A program made the position numbers and the translations under genes. Of a stretch of DNA of 64,000 nucleotides, positions 9,100 through 16,497 are shown piece by piece. Numbering within the stretch: position 1 is the first letter of the stretch; every line of letters starts with the position of its first letter. The stretch is from positions 4,402,001-4,466,000 of the forward strand of contig OY829369.1 of assembly GCA_963691775.1 (NCBI GenBank). The letters are read 5' to 3'. The notes below the pieces were generated by a model, which did not search any database, was not told the DNA's origin, and worked only from the letters and a program-made list of their open reading frames with translations. This stretch comes from JAZBPO01 sp963691775. GTDB lineage: Bacteria; Pseudomonadota; Gammaproteobacteria; Pseudomonadales; Azotimanducaceae.

Positions 9100-9480
9100 T
9101 CACTCCTCGAGAATTTGCGGGATGAGCAAGGTCGCGGCACAGATCGCTGCGGCCACGATCGTGTAGAGGTGTGACTCGAGCAGCACGGACACGGACGCGG
9201 GTCCGAACGCGCCGGCTGCAGGAAACGCCCGTTCGGCAACCGGCGTGGGGTCCACGAATTCACCGCCTGCAAGTATGAAGATCAGACCGAACGCGAGGAC
9301 GCCCGCTGCTGCCAGCAGCAGCGGCTGAAGACGAGCAAGTGGCGAGGAACGTACCGCCGTGACCGGTTTCCGCGAGGGTAGTGAGGTCATTACCGAGCGC
9401 GTGAAGCCATCGTCGGCAACGTCGGGAATGAGCAGGGCGAGGCGTGCAGCCAGATCGCGGTCGACAAGGTCTTCGTTCAT
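9100..9480 (-). CDS. Small membrane protein downstream of ECF sigma; anti-sigma candidate
   Basis: A 126-residue protein whose ATG abuts the sigma-factor stop codon (TGA then ATG with no gap), implying translational coupling. The N-terminal 50 residues are soluble; hydrophobic segments follow at about 51-70 (LQPLLLAAAGVLAFGLIFIL) and about 105-121. A short cytosolic domain plus membrane anchor, encoded right after an ECF sigma, is the usual anti-sigma arrangement. No zinc-type HxxxCxxC anti-sigma motif is present, so the assignment rests on position and topology. Confidence 0.6.
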   Translation of the reverse strand: MNEDLVDRDLAARLALLIPDVADDGFTRSVMTSLPSRKPVTAVRSSPLARLQPLLLAAAGVLAFGLIFILAGGEFVDPTPVAERAFPAAGAFGPASVSVLLESHLYTIVAAAICAATLLIPQILEE

Positions 9481-9978
9481 TCAGGTCTCCAGCGCGTGCA
9501 GCTTGGTGAGCCGGCGCTTCGCGCGATGCACGTGTGACTTTACCGTACCCGGAGGAAGTACGAGGGCGGTACTCGTCTCGTCTACGGTGAGGCCATAGAC
9601 GTGAGTGAGAACGAGGCATTGCCGTTCCGGGTCAGAGAGGGTTGCGAGCGCGGGTTCAATGTCGAGGACCGCCTCATCACCCGATACGCGCGCGGTGACT
9701 TCGCTTGCGTAGCAGTCAAGGACCTCCTGCTGCCGTTTCGCCCGGCGGATACGCGTGAGAAATGCCCGATAGGCGAGGGCGAAGAGCCAGGACTTGAAGG
9801 TGCCACGGCCGGCGAAGCTCTCGAGCTTTTGCCAGGCCGCGACGAAGGTTTCCTGTGCGAGCTCGTCCGCGGCGTCGGGATCGTCGGTAAGGCGTCGTAG
9901 CCACGCACGGACAGCCCCCTGATGCTGGCGGACCAGTGTCTCGAACGCGTGTGCGTCGCCGCCGACGGCGGCGTTCAC
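9481..9978 (-). CDS. ECF-type RNA polymerase sigma factor
   Basis: A 165-residue sigma-70 protein with only regions 2 and 4. Region 2 shows DELAQETFVAAWQKLESF and FKSWLFALAYRAFLTRIRR; region 4 shows LSDPERQCLVLTHVYGLTVDETSTALVLPPGTVKSHVHRAKRRL. It starts at GTG 9978 behind GAGGA; the frame is open back to the stop of the previous gene, and a rare CTG at 9999 could extend it by seven residues. It is the second gene of a three-gene unit between two membrane-protein genes. Probably drives its own operon (see the promoter at 10436-10461). Confidence 0.92.
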   Translation of the reverse strand: MNAAVGGDAHAFETLVRQHQGAVRAWLRRLTDDPDAADELAQETFVAAWQKLESFAGRGTFKSWLFALAYRAFLTRIRRAKRQQEVLDCYASEVTARVSGDEAVLDIEPALATLSDPERQCLVLTHVYGLTVDETSTALVLPPGTVKSHVHRAKRRLTKLHALET

Positions 9979-10005
9979 TCGCTGACGTTCCTCGTTGTTC
10001 AGAGC

Positions 10006-10383
10006 TCAGGCCTCGGTCAGATCATCGGCCTCGGCAGGTGGGCTTCGACGCGAGAAGATCAGATATGCGATGCCGAGGACGCAGGGAAAACTTGCCGCGC
10101 CCAGCAAGACTATCTCTTCGACTGCCAGAGAGAACACGGCAATCGCGAAGGCCAGACCGAGGTAGATCACGCCCCGGCGCATGTCGCGCTCCGGGTCTGG
10201 CCGCTCGCTTGTCTTCAATGACTCTATGAGTTCGACGTCCAGTGCCTGGCCCTGGGCGATGCAGGATTCGGCAAGCTGCAGAAGGTCCCGACGGTGGCGG
10301 GCGCGCAGCCACAGCCAGAACGCCAGCAGCAGCAGCGGGCCGCCGAGCGCCGTGAATGCGATGAATGCTTCGGTGAATTCCAT
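10006..10383 (-). CDS. Two-helix membrane protein, first gene of ECF operon (DUF6249-like)
   Basis: A 125-residue protein with an N-terminal transmembrane segment (TALGGPLLLLAFWLWL, about residues 11-26), a basic then acidic middle region, and two further hydrophobic stretches (YLGLAFAIAVFSLAVEEIVLL and SFPCVLGIAYLIF). Proteins of this shape, often called DUF6249, occur beside ECF sigma genes; I recall this association but cannot check it. The stop is 27 bp before the sigma GTG. AGAGGA precedes its ATG. Possibly a signal sensor for the sigma/anti-sigma pair. Confidence 0.65.
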   Translation of the reverse strand: MEFTEAFIAFTALGGPLLLLAFWLWLRARHRRDLLQLAESCIAQGQALDVELIESLKTSERPDPERDMRRGVIYLGLAFAIAVFSLAVEEIVLLGAASFPCVLGIAYLIFSRRSPPAEADDLTEA

Positions 10384-10435
10384 GAGTCCATCCTCTTTCC
10401 GGGGTGCATGATGATGACGCCGCTTTCGGAGCCTG

Positions 10436-10461
10436 GACGCATCGCGAAGCTAAACGGTTGC
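10436..10461 (-). promoter_or_regulatory. Candidate ECF-type promoter, -35 GCAACC / -10 CGTC
   Basis: On the minus strand GCAACC (10461-10456) is followed after exactly 16 bp by CGTC (10439-10436), 52 bp before the first gene of the sigma operon. An AAC-containing -35 with a CGTC -10 at 16 bp is the standard ECF promoter shape, so autoregulation is likely. Confidence 0.5.
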
Positions 10462-10604
10462 GCTGCGGGTCCCACAAGCGACGAGTGGAGTGATTTGCGC
10501 GTCCGTGCGAAGTCGCTCCGCGGGTCGTGCGTTCGCGAGCGATCTGTTCGAAGATGCCCTGCGCCAAAGGGGTGCGTTGATCAGGGCTGCAGGGAGGGGA
10601 AGCA

Positions 10605-11054
10605 ATGAGGCTCGACGCCATCAGGGCTTTTTTGTCGGATCGAATTTCCGGGGCCGGGGCGCATGACCCGATGGTGCTCGCCAGCGCTGCCTTGATGTAC
10701 TCGGTGATCCGCGCGGACGACACGGTCGACGCTTCGGAGCGGGCGCGTCTGCGCGTGCTCCTGCGTAAGGAATACGGCCTCTCGACCGAGGATCTGCAGG
10801 ACCTGGAGACGCGAGTAGAGTCGACGACCGAGCACCAGGTCGCCGAATTCGCGGAACGGATCAAAGCGCAATGGGACATGAGCGAGCGGATAGAACTCAT
10901 TGAGAAACTCTGGGTGCTCGCTTGGGCGGACGGAAAGGTGGACGGCCTTGAAGCGAAAACCATCCGTGAGGCTTGTGATCTGCTTGATGTCCCCGAAGTC
11001 GAGTTCGCGGCCGCCCGCAAGCGGGCCGAGGCCCGCCCGCGCGTTCCGCGCTGA
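10605..11054 (+). CDS. TerB-family (tellurite-resistance TerB-like) protein
   Basis: A 149-residue helical protein. The central segment ASAALMYSVIRADDTVDASERARLRVLL and the later LIEKLWVLAWADGKVDGLEAKTIREACDLL are the paired acidic metal-binding helices of the TerB family, with DGKVD-type motifs. A strong GGGAGGGGAAGC ribosome-binding site precedes ATG 10605. It stands alone, not in a ter operon, so a general stress or metal role is more likely than dedicated tellurite resistance. Divergent from the ECF operon across 221 bp. Confidence 0.8.
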   Translation: MRLDAIRAFLSDRISGAGAHDPMVLASAALMYSVIRADDTVDASERARLRVLLRKEYGLSTEDLQDLETRVESTTEHQVAEFAERIKAQWDMSERIELIEKLWVLAWADGKVDGLEAKTIREACDLLDVPEVEFAAARKRAEARPRVPR

Positions 11055-11057
11055 TCC

Positions 11058-12161
11058 TCAGTCCAGCGCTGCGAGCATCCTCCGTTCGTAGGTGCTCATC
11101 TGTTCAAGCTCGCCACCTCGAACTCGGTTCGCCCAATCGGGGTTTGCAATGAGTGCGCGCCCTACTGCGGCGAGATCAAACTCGCCGCGCGCCAGGCGGG
11201 TGACGAGCTCATCGATCCCCTGCGTGCCGATCGTGTCGCTCGAGCTGTAGGTCGATACGAAGTCCTGCTCGAGGCCGATCGAACCAACCGTAATCGTCGG
11301 TCGCCCGGTGAGCTGCTTCGTCCAGCCTGCGAGATTGAGCGCCGATCCGGCGAATTCCGCCTCCCAATAGCGACGCGTCGAGCAGTGATAGACGTCAACG
11401 CCCGCATCCGTCATGGGTGCAAGAAAGGCTTCGAGCGCCTCCGGCGTCGGTGCGAGCTTCGCCTCGTAGTCCTGCTGCTTCCACTGGGAGAAGCGCAGCA
11501 CGATCGGATAATCAGGACCGACGGCGGTTCGGCAGGCTGCGATGACCTCACAGGCAAAGCGCGTGCGGCCGATCGCGTCGCCGCCCCATGCGTCGTCGCG
11601 GACATTGGTGCCGGCCCAGAAAAATTGGTCAATCAGATAGCCATGGGCGCCGTGGATCTCGATACCGTCGAACCCGACCGCCTTCGCATTCGCGGCCGCG
11701 TCTGCAAAGGCTGCGATCGTGTCCGCGATGCGTGCATCGCTCATGGCCTCCCCGCGCGCCTTGCCCGGCAGGAGCAATCCCGAGGGAGAGATGGTCTCCA
11801 CCTCCGGATGGCCTGCCTCTGTCGGCTTACGCATCACGCCGACGTGCCAGATCTGCGGGAAGATCAAGCTGCCCGCCGCATGCACCGCTTCTACGGTCCG
11901 CCGCCAGCCGTCGAGGGACGGTTCACCGGCGATGGCGGGTACGGCGTCGGACATGGTCGATGCGAGATCGGACAGGGTAGTGCCTTCCGTGATGATCAAG
12001 CCCGTGCCGCCACGCGCTCTGCGCGCGTAGTACTCGGCAACGTCTTCCCCGGGCACGCGATCGGGGCTCATCTGCCGAGTCATCGGCGCCATCACGATGC
12101 GGTTCGGCAGCTTCAGGTCACCGAGCTGGAAAGGCTCGAAGAGCGGGGCATAGGCGGTCAT
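11058..12161 (-). CDS. Old Yellow Enzyme-type NADH:flavin oxidoreductase
   Basis: A 367-residue FMN-dependent TIM-barrel ene-reductase. Motifs: LKLPNRIVMAPMTRQ near the start, EIHGAHGYLIDQFFW (active-site His/His and Tyr region), and VGRALIANPDWANRV near the C-terminus (FMN phosphate site). The family reduces activated C=C bonds of alpha,beta-unsaturated carbonyls and nitro-compounds. Length and layout match the 12-oxophytodienoate reductase/NemA branch rather than the longer 2,4-dienoyl-CoA reductases. It ends 3 bp from the convergent TerB gene. Confidence 0.9.
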   Translation of the reverse strand: MTAYAPLFEPFQLGDLKLPNRIVMAPMTRQMSPDRVPGEDVAEYYARRARGGTGLIITEGTTLSDLASTMSDAVPAIAGEPSLDGWRRTVEAVHAAGSLIFPQIWHVGVMRKPTEAGHPEVETISPSGLLLPGKARGEAMSDARIADTIAAFADAAANAKAVGFDGIEIHGAHGYLIDQFFWAGTNVRDDAWGGDAIGRTRFACEVIAACRTAVGPDYPIVLRFSQWKQQDYEAKLAPTPEALEAFLAPMTDAGVDVYHCSTRRYWEAEFAGSALNLAGWTKQLTGRPTITVGSIGLEQDFVSTYSSSDTIGTQGIDELVTRLARGEFDLAAVGRALIANPDWANRVRGGELEQMSTYERRMLAALD

Positions 12162-12197
12162 GGGGCATGGTCCCTGTGTTGAGGAGAGGGTCGATAG

Positions 12198-13307
12198 TCA
12201 GCGGGAGGCGAGGGTCCCGCCGACCCAGCGCACGCGGTATACCGCGCCTTGCTGATCGTCCGAGACGAGCAGAGACCCGTCGGCGTCGACGAGGACATCC
12301 ACCGGCCGGCCCCAGGCCCGTTCCCCCTCCAGGAAACCGGTCAGGAACGGCTCTACGCGTGTCACATCTCCGTCTTCGAAGAACGCGACCATCACGCGGT
12401 AGCCCACCTTTTCGCTGCGGTTCCAGGAGCCGTGCTGGGCGATGAACAGGGCGCCGTCGTATCGGGCCGGAAACTGCTTCGCTCCGTAGAAGGCGACCCC
12501 GAGCGGGGCTGTGTGCGCGCCGAACTCCCAGGCTGGCAATTCGAAGCTTGTGGGCGCATGGCCGCTTCCGAACTCCGGGTCGATCACGTCGCTGCCGTGG
12601 ATATGGGGATAGCCGAAGTGCACAGCTGCCTCGCGTGTGGTGTCGAGAACGTTCAGCTCGCAGGACGGCGTGTCATCCCCGAGCCAGTCACGACCGTTGT
12701 CGGTGAACCATAGGCGGTCGGTTCCGGGTTCGAAGTCGAAGCCGACGGTGTTGCGCACGCCACGCGCGGCGATGTCGAAGCGACCCGTAGCGGGGTCCAT
12801 GCGCAAGATCGTCGTGTACGGGTCGGCTGCATCGCAGATGTTGCAGGGCGCACCAACGGGCACCCAGAGCGAACCGTCGGGACCGAACTCAAGATGCTTC
12901 CAGCCGTGGTGGCCATCCTCGGGTAGCGACGCCGTGATCACGGTCGGGGTCGGCGGATTCTCGAGCCGCGATTCAATGTCATCGAGGCGGTAGATCGTGT
13001 TGACGGCACCGATGTAAAGATTTCCGTCCCTAAAGGCAATGCCACTCGGCATGGTCAGGTCTTCGGCGATCGCGATTGCCTTGCCGTCGCGGAACGCCCA
13101 GACCCTGCCATCGCTGCGCGTACCGGCGAACAGCGTACCGTCGTCTCCCAATTGAAGCTGGCGGGCGTTCGGAAGCGCGTCCGTGAGCAGTTCCACTGCG
13201 AAGCCCTCCGGGACGCGCAGGCGGTCGATCTCGGGTTCGCCCCAGGCGCAGGACGCGAGCAGGATGATGGCGACGCCGAAGGCGGGCGGGTTGCGAAGGG
13301 CGGACAT
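12198..13307 (-). CDS. Lipoprotein PQQ sugar dehydrogenase-like beta-propeller
   Basis: ATG 13307 follows a good AGGAGT site and opens a lipoprotein signal peptide with lipobox LASC (residues 17-20), so the 369-residue protein is probably membrane-anchored in the periplasm. The body is a beta-propeller of the soluble glucose/sorbosone dehydrogenase family: LRVPEGFAVELL, LPEDGHHGWKHLEFGPDGSLWVPVGAPCNICD, and C-terminal FLEGERAWGRPVDVLVDADGSLLVSDDQQGAVYRV. Many such proteins have unproved activity. 36 bp downstream of the OYE gene's start on the same strand; possibly co-transcribed with it. Confidence 0.82.
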   Translation of the reverse strand: MSALRNPPAFGVAIILLASCAWGEPEIDRLRVPEGFAVELLTDALPNARQLQLGDDGTLFAGTRSDGRVWAFRDGKAIAIAEDLTMPSGIAFRDGNLYIGAVNTIYRLDDIESRLENPPTPTVITASLPEDGHHGWKHLEFGPDGSLWVPVGAPCNICDAADPYTTILRMDPATGRFDIAARGVRNTVGFDFEPGTDRLWFTDNGRDWLGDDTPSCELNVLDTTREAAVHFGYPHIHGSDVIDPEFGSGHAPTSFELPAWEFGAHTAPLGVAFYGAKQFPARYDGALFIAQHGSWNRSEKVGYRVMVAFFEDGDVTRVEPFLTGFLEGERAWGRPVDVLVDADGSLLVSDDQQGAVYRVRWVGGTLASR

Positions 13308-13403
13308 ACTTGACTCCTGTAGAGGCGGCCCGTTCGGGAAAATCGCGCACGCATCAGAGCAATCTGCCACGCTTTGAGCGGCGCTGTCGGGGGCGGCGGG
13401 GAT

Positions 13404-13409
13404 TATACT
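13404..13409 (+). promoter_or_regulatory. Candidate -10 box (TATACT) just before dinG
   Basis: TATACT ends 6 bp before ATG 13416, placing a transcription start at or next to the A of the start codon. No ribosome-binding site lies between, so the mRNA may be leaderless. No convincing -35 at 17 bp. Confidence 0.35.
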
Positions 13410-13415
13410 CGCCCC

Positions 13416-15620
13416 ATGACCTCCGCCGCCGACAGCGCGCCGCCTGCCCTTCTGGATGACGCAGTGCGCAGTGCGATCCAGGACGCTTACCGCGCCTGGC
13501 TCGCAGCGCGCGATTTCTCTCCGCGGCGCGGTCAGCGCCTGATGATTGCCGAGATTGCGCGCACGATTGCCGCTGTGGTCGCGGACGACGAGGGGCGCCG
13601 TGATCCCTCGGTACCCGGTCATGTGTGCGTCGTTGAGGCCGGTACGGGTACGGGCAAGACGGTCGGCTATGTCCTGGGCGCAGTGCCCGTAGTGAAGGCC
13701 CGCGGTCTCAAGCTCGTCATCGCTACGGCCACCGTCGCGCTCCAGGATCAGCTCGTCACGCGAGATCTGCCGGATCTAGTGCGTGAAACGCCGCTCGGGT
13801 TCCGCTTCGCGCTCGCTAAAGGACGGGGCCGCTATGCCTGCGTTGCCCGCCTGGACAGGCACGTCTCCGGTGATACGGGGGAAGCGCTGCCGCGTGAGCT
13901 TTTCGACGAGATCGCTGCGCCCGGCGTCGCCGAGCGCGCCGTGTACTCGGACATGCTCGAAGCGCTCGGACGCGGCGACTGGGACGGAGATCGGGAGAGC
14001 TACGAGCGTGCGGTCGACGATCGCGCCTGGTTCGGAGCCACCATGGACCATCGTGGGTGCACTGGTCCGAAATGCAGCTTTTTCCGCGCTTGCCCTTATT
14101 TCCAGGCCCGGGAGCGCGTCCAGCAGGCCGACGTGATCGTGGCAAACCACGACCTTGTGCTGGCGGACCTCGCCCTTGGTGGCGGGGCCGTGTTGCCGCC
14201 CCCGGAAGAAACCGTTTATGTGTTCGATGAAGGCCACCATCTGGCTGAAAAAGCGCTTGGGCATCTGCGCCGCTTCGCGAGAGGGCTGGCGGGCATGGCA
14301 AACGTCGAGGCCGCGGAGCGTCTGCTCGGTACGCTTGCGCAGCGCATGGCTCGTGATGACCGTCTAGTGGAGGCAGCCCAGCGCGCCGCGGTGATCGGTG
14401 AGCCGGTGCGCGAAGGTCTGCGACGCGCGTTGGACCTCGCAGAGCTGCTCCCGGGTCTCGACGAAGGCGCCACCCGGCGGGCGCAGCAGCGGCCGACGCA
14501 CCGATTTCCCCTTGGTGATCCCGGTCAGTCGCTTCGTGTGCTCGCGGCGGAGCTGTCGCGCGGCCACGCGGAGCTCGCTGCGGCACTCGAGGTGGCGGCC
14601 GATCATTTGCGCGATGCGGATGGCGAGGGCGCAGGGCGGGACGAGCATGAGGCCTGGCTCACGGGTCTTGCACAGCAGATCGGGCGCATCGAAGGGGCCG
14701 CGTCACTCTGGGCGGACTTTGCGATGGAGCCCGATGCCGCGGTGCACGCGCGCTGGATTTCCCGCCCCGAACGGGCCGAGGCAGAGGGCAGCCTCGATCT
14801 CGAGTTCCAGGCATCACCACTCGACGCAGCGGATTCGCTCACGGACGTGCTCTGGGAGCAATGTTTCGCGGCTGTGGTGACCTCAGCGACGCTCACCACC
14901 ACAGGCGGGTTCCAGCGCTTCGCCGAGCGCACGGGTATCCCCGAAGGTAGCCGGTATGTCTCTGCGCCCTCCGGGTTTCCTTACGCGGAGCGGGCGGTGC
15001 TGGCTGTGCCCCGCATGGCCACGGATCCAGGGCGCGCCGACGATCACTCAGAGGAGGTTGCGCGGTTGCTGGCGACGCTGGTGGACCCCGACGAAGGCAC
15101 GCTCGTGATCTTCAGCTCCTGGCGTCAGCTCGATCGTGTAACAGAGGCGTTGCCTCCGGCGCTGCTCGCGCGCGTGCTCAGTCAGGCGACGGCGACCAAG
15201 TACCGGATCCTGGTCGATCACCGGGCGCGCATCGATGCGGGCGAGGGCAGCGTGATTTTCGGCCTCGCAAGCTTCGCGGAAGGCATTGACCTACCCGGTG
15301 ACTACTGTCGCCACGTGATCATCACGAAACTGCCGTTTTCCGTGCCCGACGACCCCGTAGAGGCAGCGCTTGCCGAGTGGCTGGAGAGCCAGGGGCGAAA
15401 CCCGTTCATGGAGGTGAGCGTGCCCGACGCAGCGCTTCGCCTGAAGCAGGCGTGCGGTCGACTGATGCGCTCCGAAGCGGACAGCGGGCGCGTCACGCTG
15501 CTCGATTCCCGCCTCGTATCTCGCCGTTACGGGCAGGAAATCCTCGACGTCCTGCCTCCGTTCCAGCGCCGGGTCGGCGGGTCCGCAGAGCGAGGATCCG
15601 GGCACCGACCGGATGACTAG
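13416..15620 (+). CDS. dinG: ATP-dependent DNA helicase DinG
   Basis: A 734-residue superfamily-2 iron-sulfur helicase of the XPD/DinG group. Walker A is EAGTGTGKT (about 74-82). The four Fe-S cysteines are Cys142, Cys215, Cys220 and Cys226 (GRYACVAR; GCTGPKCSFFRACPYF). The DEAH box reads DEGHH at 271-275. The C-terminus has LKQACGRLMRSEADSGRVTLLDSR, motif VI. The family unwinds R-loops, D-loops and forked DNA 5'-3'. ATG 13416 is chosen over the upstream GTG frame because family homology starts near here. No LexA box is visible upstream, unlike E. coli dinG. Confidence 0.93.
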   Translation: MTSAADSAPPALLDDAVRSAIQDAYRAWLAARDFSPRRGQRLMIAEIARTIAAVVADDEGRRDPSVPGHVCVVEAGTGTGKTVGYVLGAVPVVKARGLKLVIATATVALQDQLVTRDLPDLVRETPLGFRFALAKGRGRYACVARLDRHVSGDTGEALPRELFDEIAAPGVAERAVYSDMLEALGRGDWDGDRESYERAVDDRAWFGATMDHRGCTGPKCSFFRACPYFQARERVQQADVIVANHDLVLADLALGGGAVLPPPEETVYVFDEGHHLAEKALGHLRRFARGLAGMANVEAAERLLGTLAQRMARDDRLVEAAQRAAVIGEPVREGLRRALDLAELLPGLDEGATRRAQQRPTHRFPLGDPGQSLRVLAAELSRGHAELAAALEVAADHLRDADGEGAGRDEHEAWLTGLAQQIGRIEGAASLWADFAMEPDAAVHARWISRPERAEAEGSLDLEFQASPLDAADSLTDVLWEQCFAAVVTSATLTTTGGFQRFAERTGIPEGSRYVSAPSGFPYAERAVLAVPRMATDPGRADDHSEEVARLLATLVDPDEGTLVIFSSWRQLDRVTEALPPALLARVLSQATATKYRILVDHRARIDAGEGSVIFGLASFAEGIDLPGDYCRHVIITKLPFSVPDDPVEAALAEWLESQGRNPFMEVSVPDAALRLKQACGRLMRSEADSGRVTLLDSRLVSRRYGQEILDVLPPFQRRVGGSAERGSGHRPDD

Positions 15621-16486
15621 CTTTGCGCTCGGAAGCGTTCGCCGAGGGGCTCGTTCGAGAGCCAATCGGTAATCAGGTGCGCCGGAGTGACCTCGAGGTA
15701 GATGTTCCGCGTCCGTATGCCGGGTACGGGAGGTGGTCTGAGCTCGGAGCCGGACTTTTCCTCTAGAACGACTTCGGCAAGCGATTGCTCGGTGCACTTG
15801 AAGCTCTCGGCGCAAACGTAGAACGGCACCCCCTGCTCACGCGCTGCAAGCGCGAGCAGTCGCGTTCCAGCCTTGTTGACCAGCGATCCGTCCGGCAGCA
15901 GTGCGTCTGCGCCGACGATAACGGCTTCAACGTCCGCAACGAAAAGAGCCATCTGCGCATCGGTGATGTAGGTGACCGCGATATCTTCTCGAGCGAGCGA
16001 GGAGGCAAGGTTCCAGCCCTCGAACGCCGGACGCGATTCGGTGACAACAACGTTGAGGTCACGACGCGGCATGCGCAGGAGCGTGCGCGCTACGGTTGAG
16101 CTGATCGAATGTGTCATCAGGCGACGACGACTGCCCAGGGTCGTGATGACCTGTCGCTGGGTTGCGTCCGTTGCTGCGTCCGCCCAGGTCCGTACCTGCT
16201 GCGCCTGGGTGCGGGCATAGGCGCGCAGGGCGCCGAGGTCGCCATCGAACTCGGCCACCCCCAGGCGCCAGCGTGCCACCAGATTGTGGATTGCCGTCAT
16301 GGTTGGTCGGACGTTGGCGAGCTCGTCAGCGAAATCGAGGAGCTCTGCGCGCAGGCTTTCGAGGTCGTCGACGTCGAGCGCTGCATACTCGGAAAGCGAA
16401 TCGAGGGCCACGCGGGCCAGATGCGAGGCGCCGTCGCGGAGATTGTCGCGAACGCGCCGGGAGAGTTCTGAGCGCAAGTCGTTCAA
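15617..16486 (-). CDS. eIF-2B alpha/beta/delta-like protein
   Basis: A 289-residue protein of the eIF2B/ribose-1,5-bisphosphate isomerase/MtnA fold. The C-terminal Rossmann-like part carries LNVVVTESRPAFEGWNLASSLA, VEAVIVGADALLPDGSLVNKAGTRLLALAAREQGVPFYV and a VTPAHLITD end, the usual family blocks. An N-terminal helical domain precedes it. In bacteria such proteins isomerise sugar phosphates or have unknown roles; the catalytic Cys/Asp pair of MtnA is not clear, apart from GADAL. Convergent with dinG, overlapping 4 bp. Confidence 0.8.
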   Translation of the reverse strand: MNDLRSELSRRVRDNLRDGASHLARVALDSLSEYAALDVDDLESLRAELLDFADELANVRPTMTAIHNLVARWRLGVAEFDGDLGALRAYARTQAQQVRTWADAATDATQRQVITTLGSRRRLMTHSISSTVARTLLRMPRRDLNVVVTESRPAFEGWNLASSLAREDIAVTYITDAQMALFVADVEAVIVGADALLPDGSLVNKAGTRLLALAAREQGVPFYVCAESFKCTEQSLAEVVLEEKSGSELRPPPVPGIRTRNIYLEVTPAHLITDWLSNEPLGERFRAQS

Positions 16487-16497
16487 CGTATTCGCCC

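Noticed and set aside
9100..9480. Zinc-binding anti-sigma (ZAS) domain
   Set aside because: No HxxxCxxC motif; anti-sigma role kept only as a positional inference.
13320..13416. Search for a LexA box upstream of dinG
   Set aside because: No CTG-N10-CAG is present; the only such site noticed in the promoter regions I examined is at 33046-33065.
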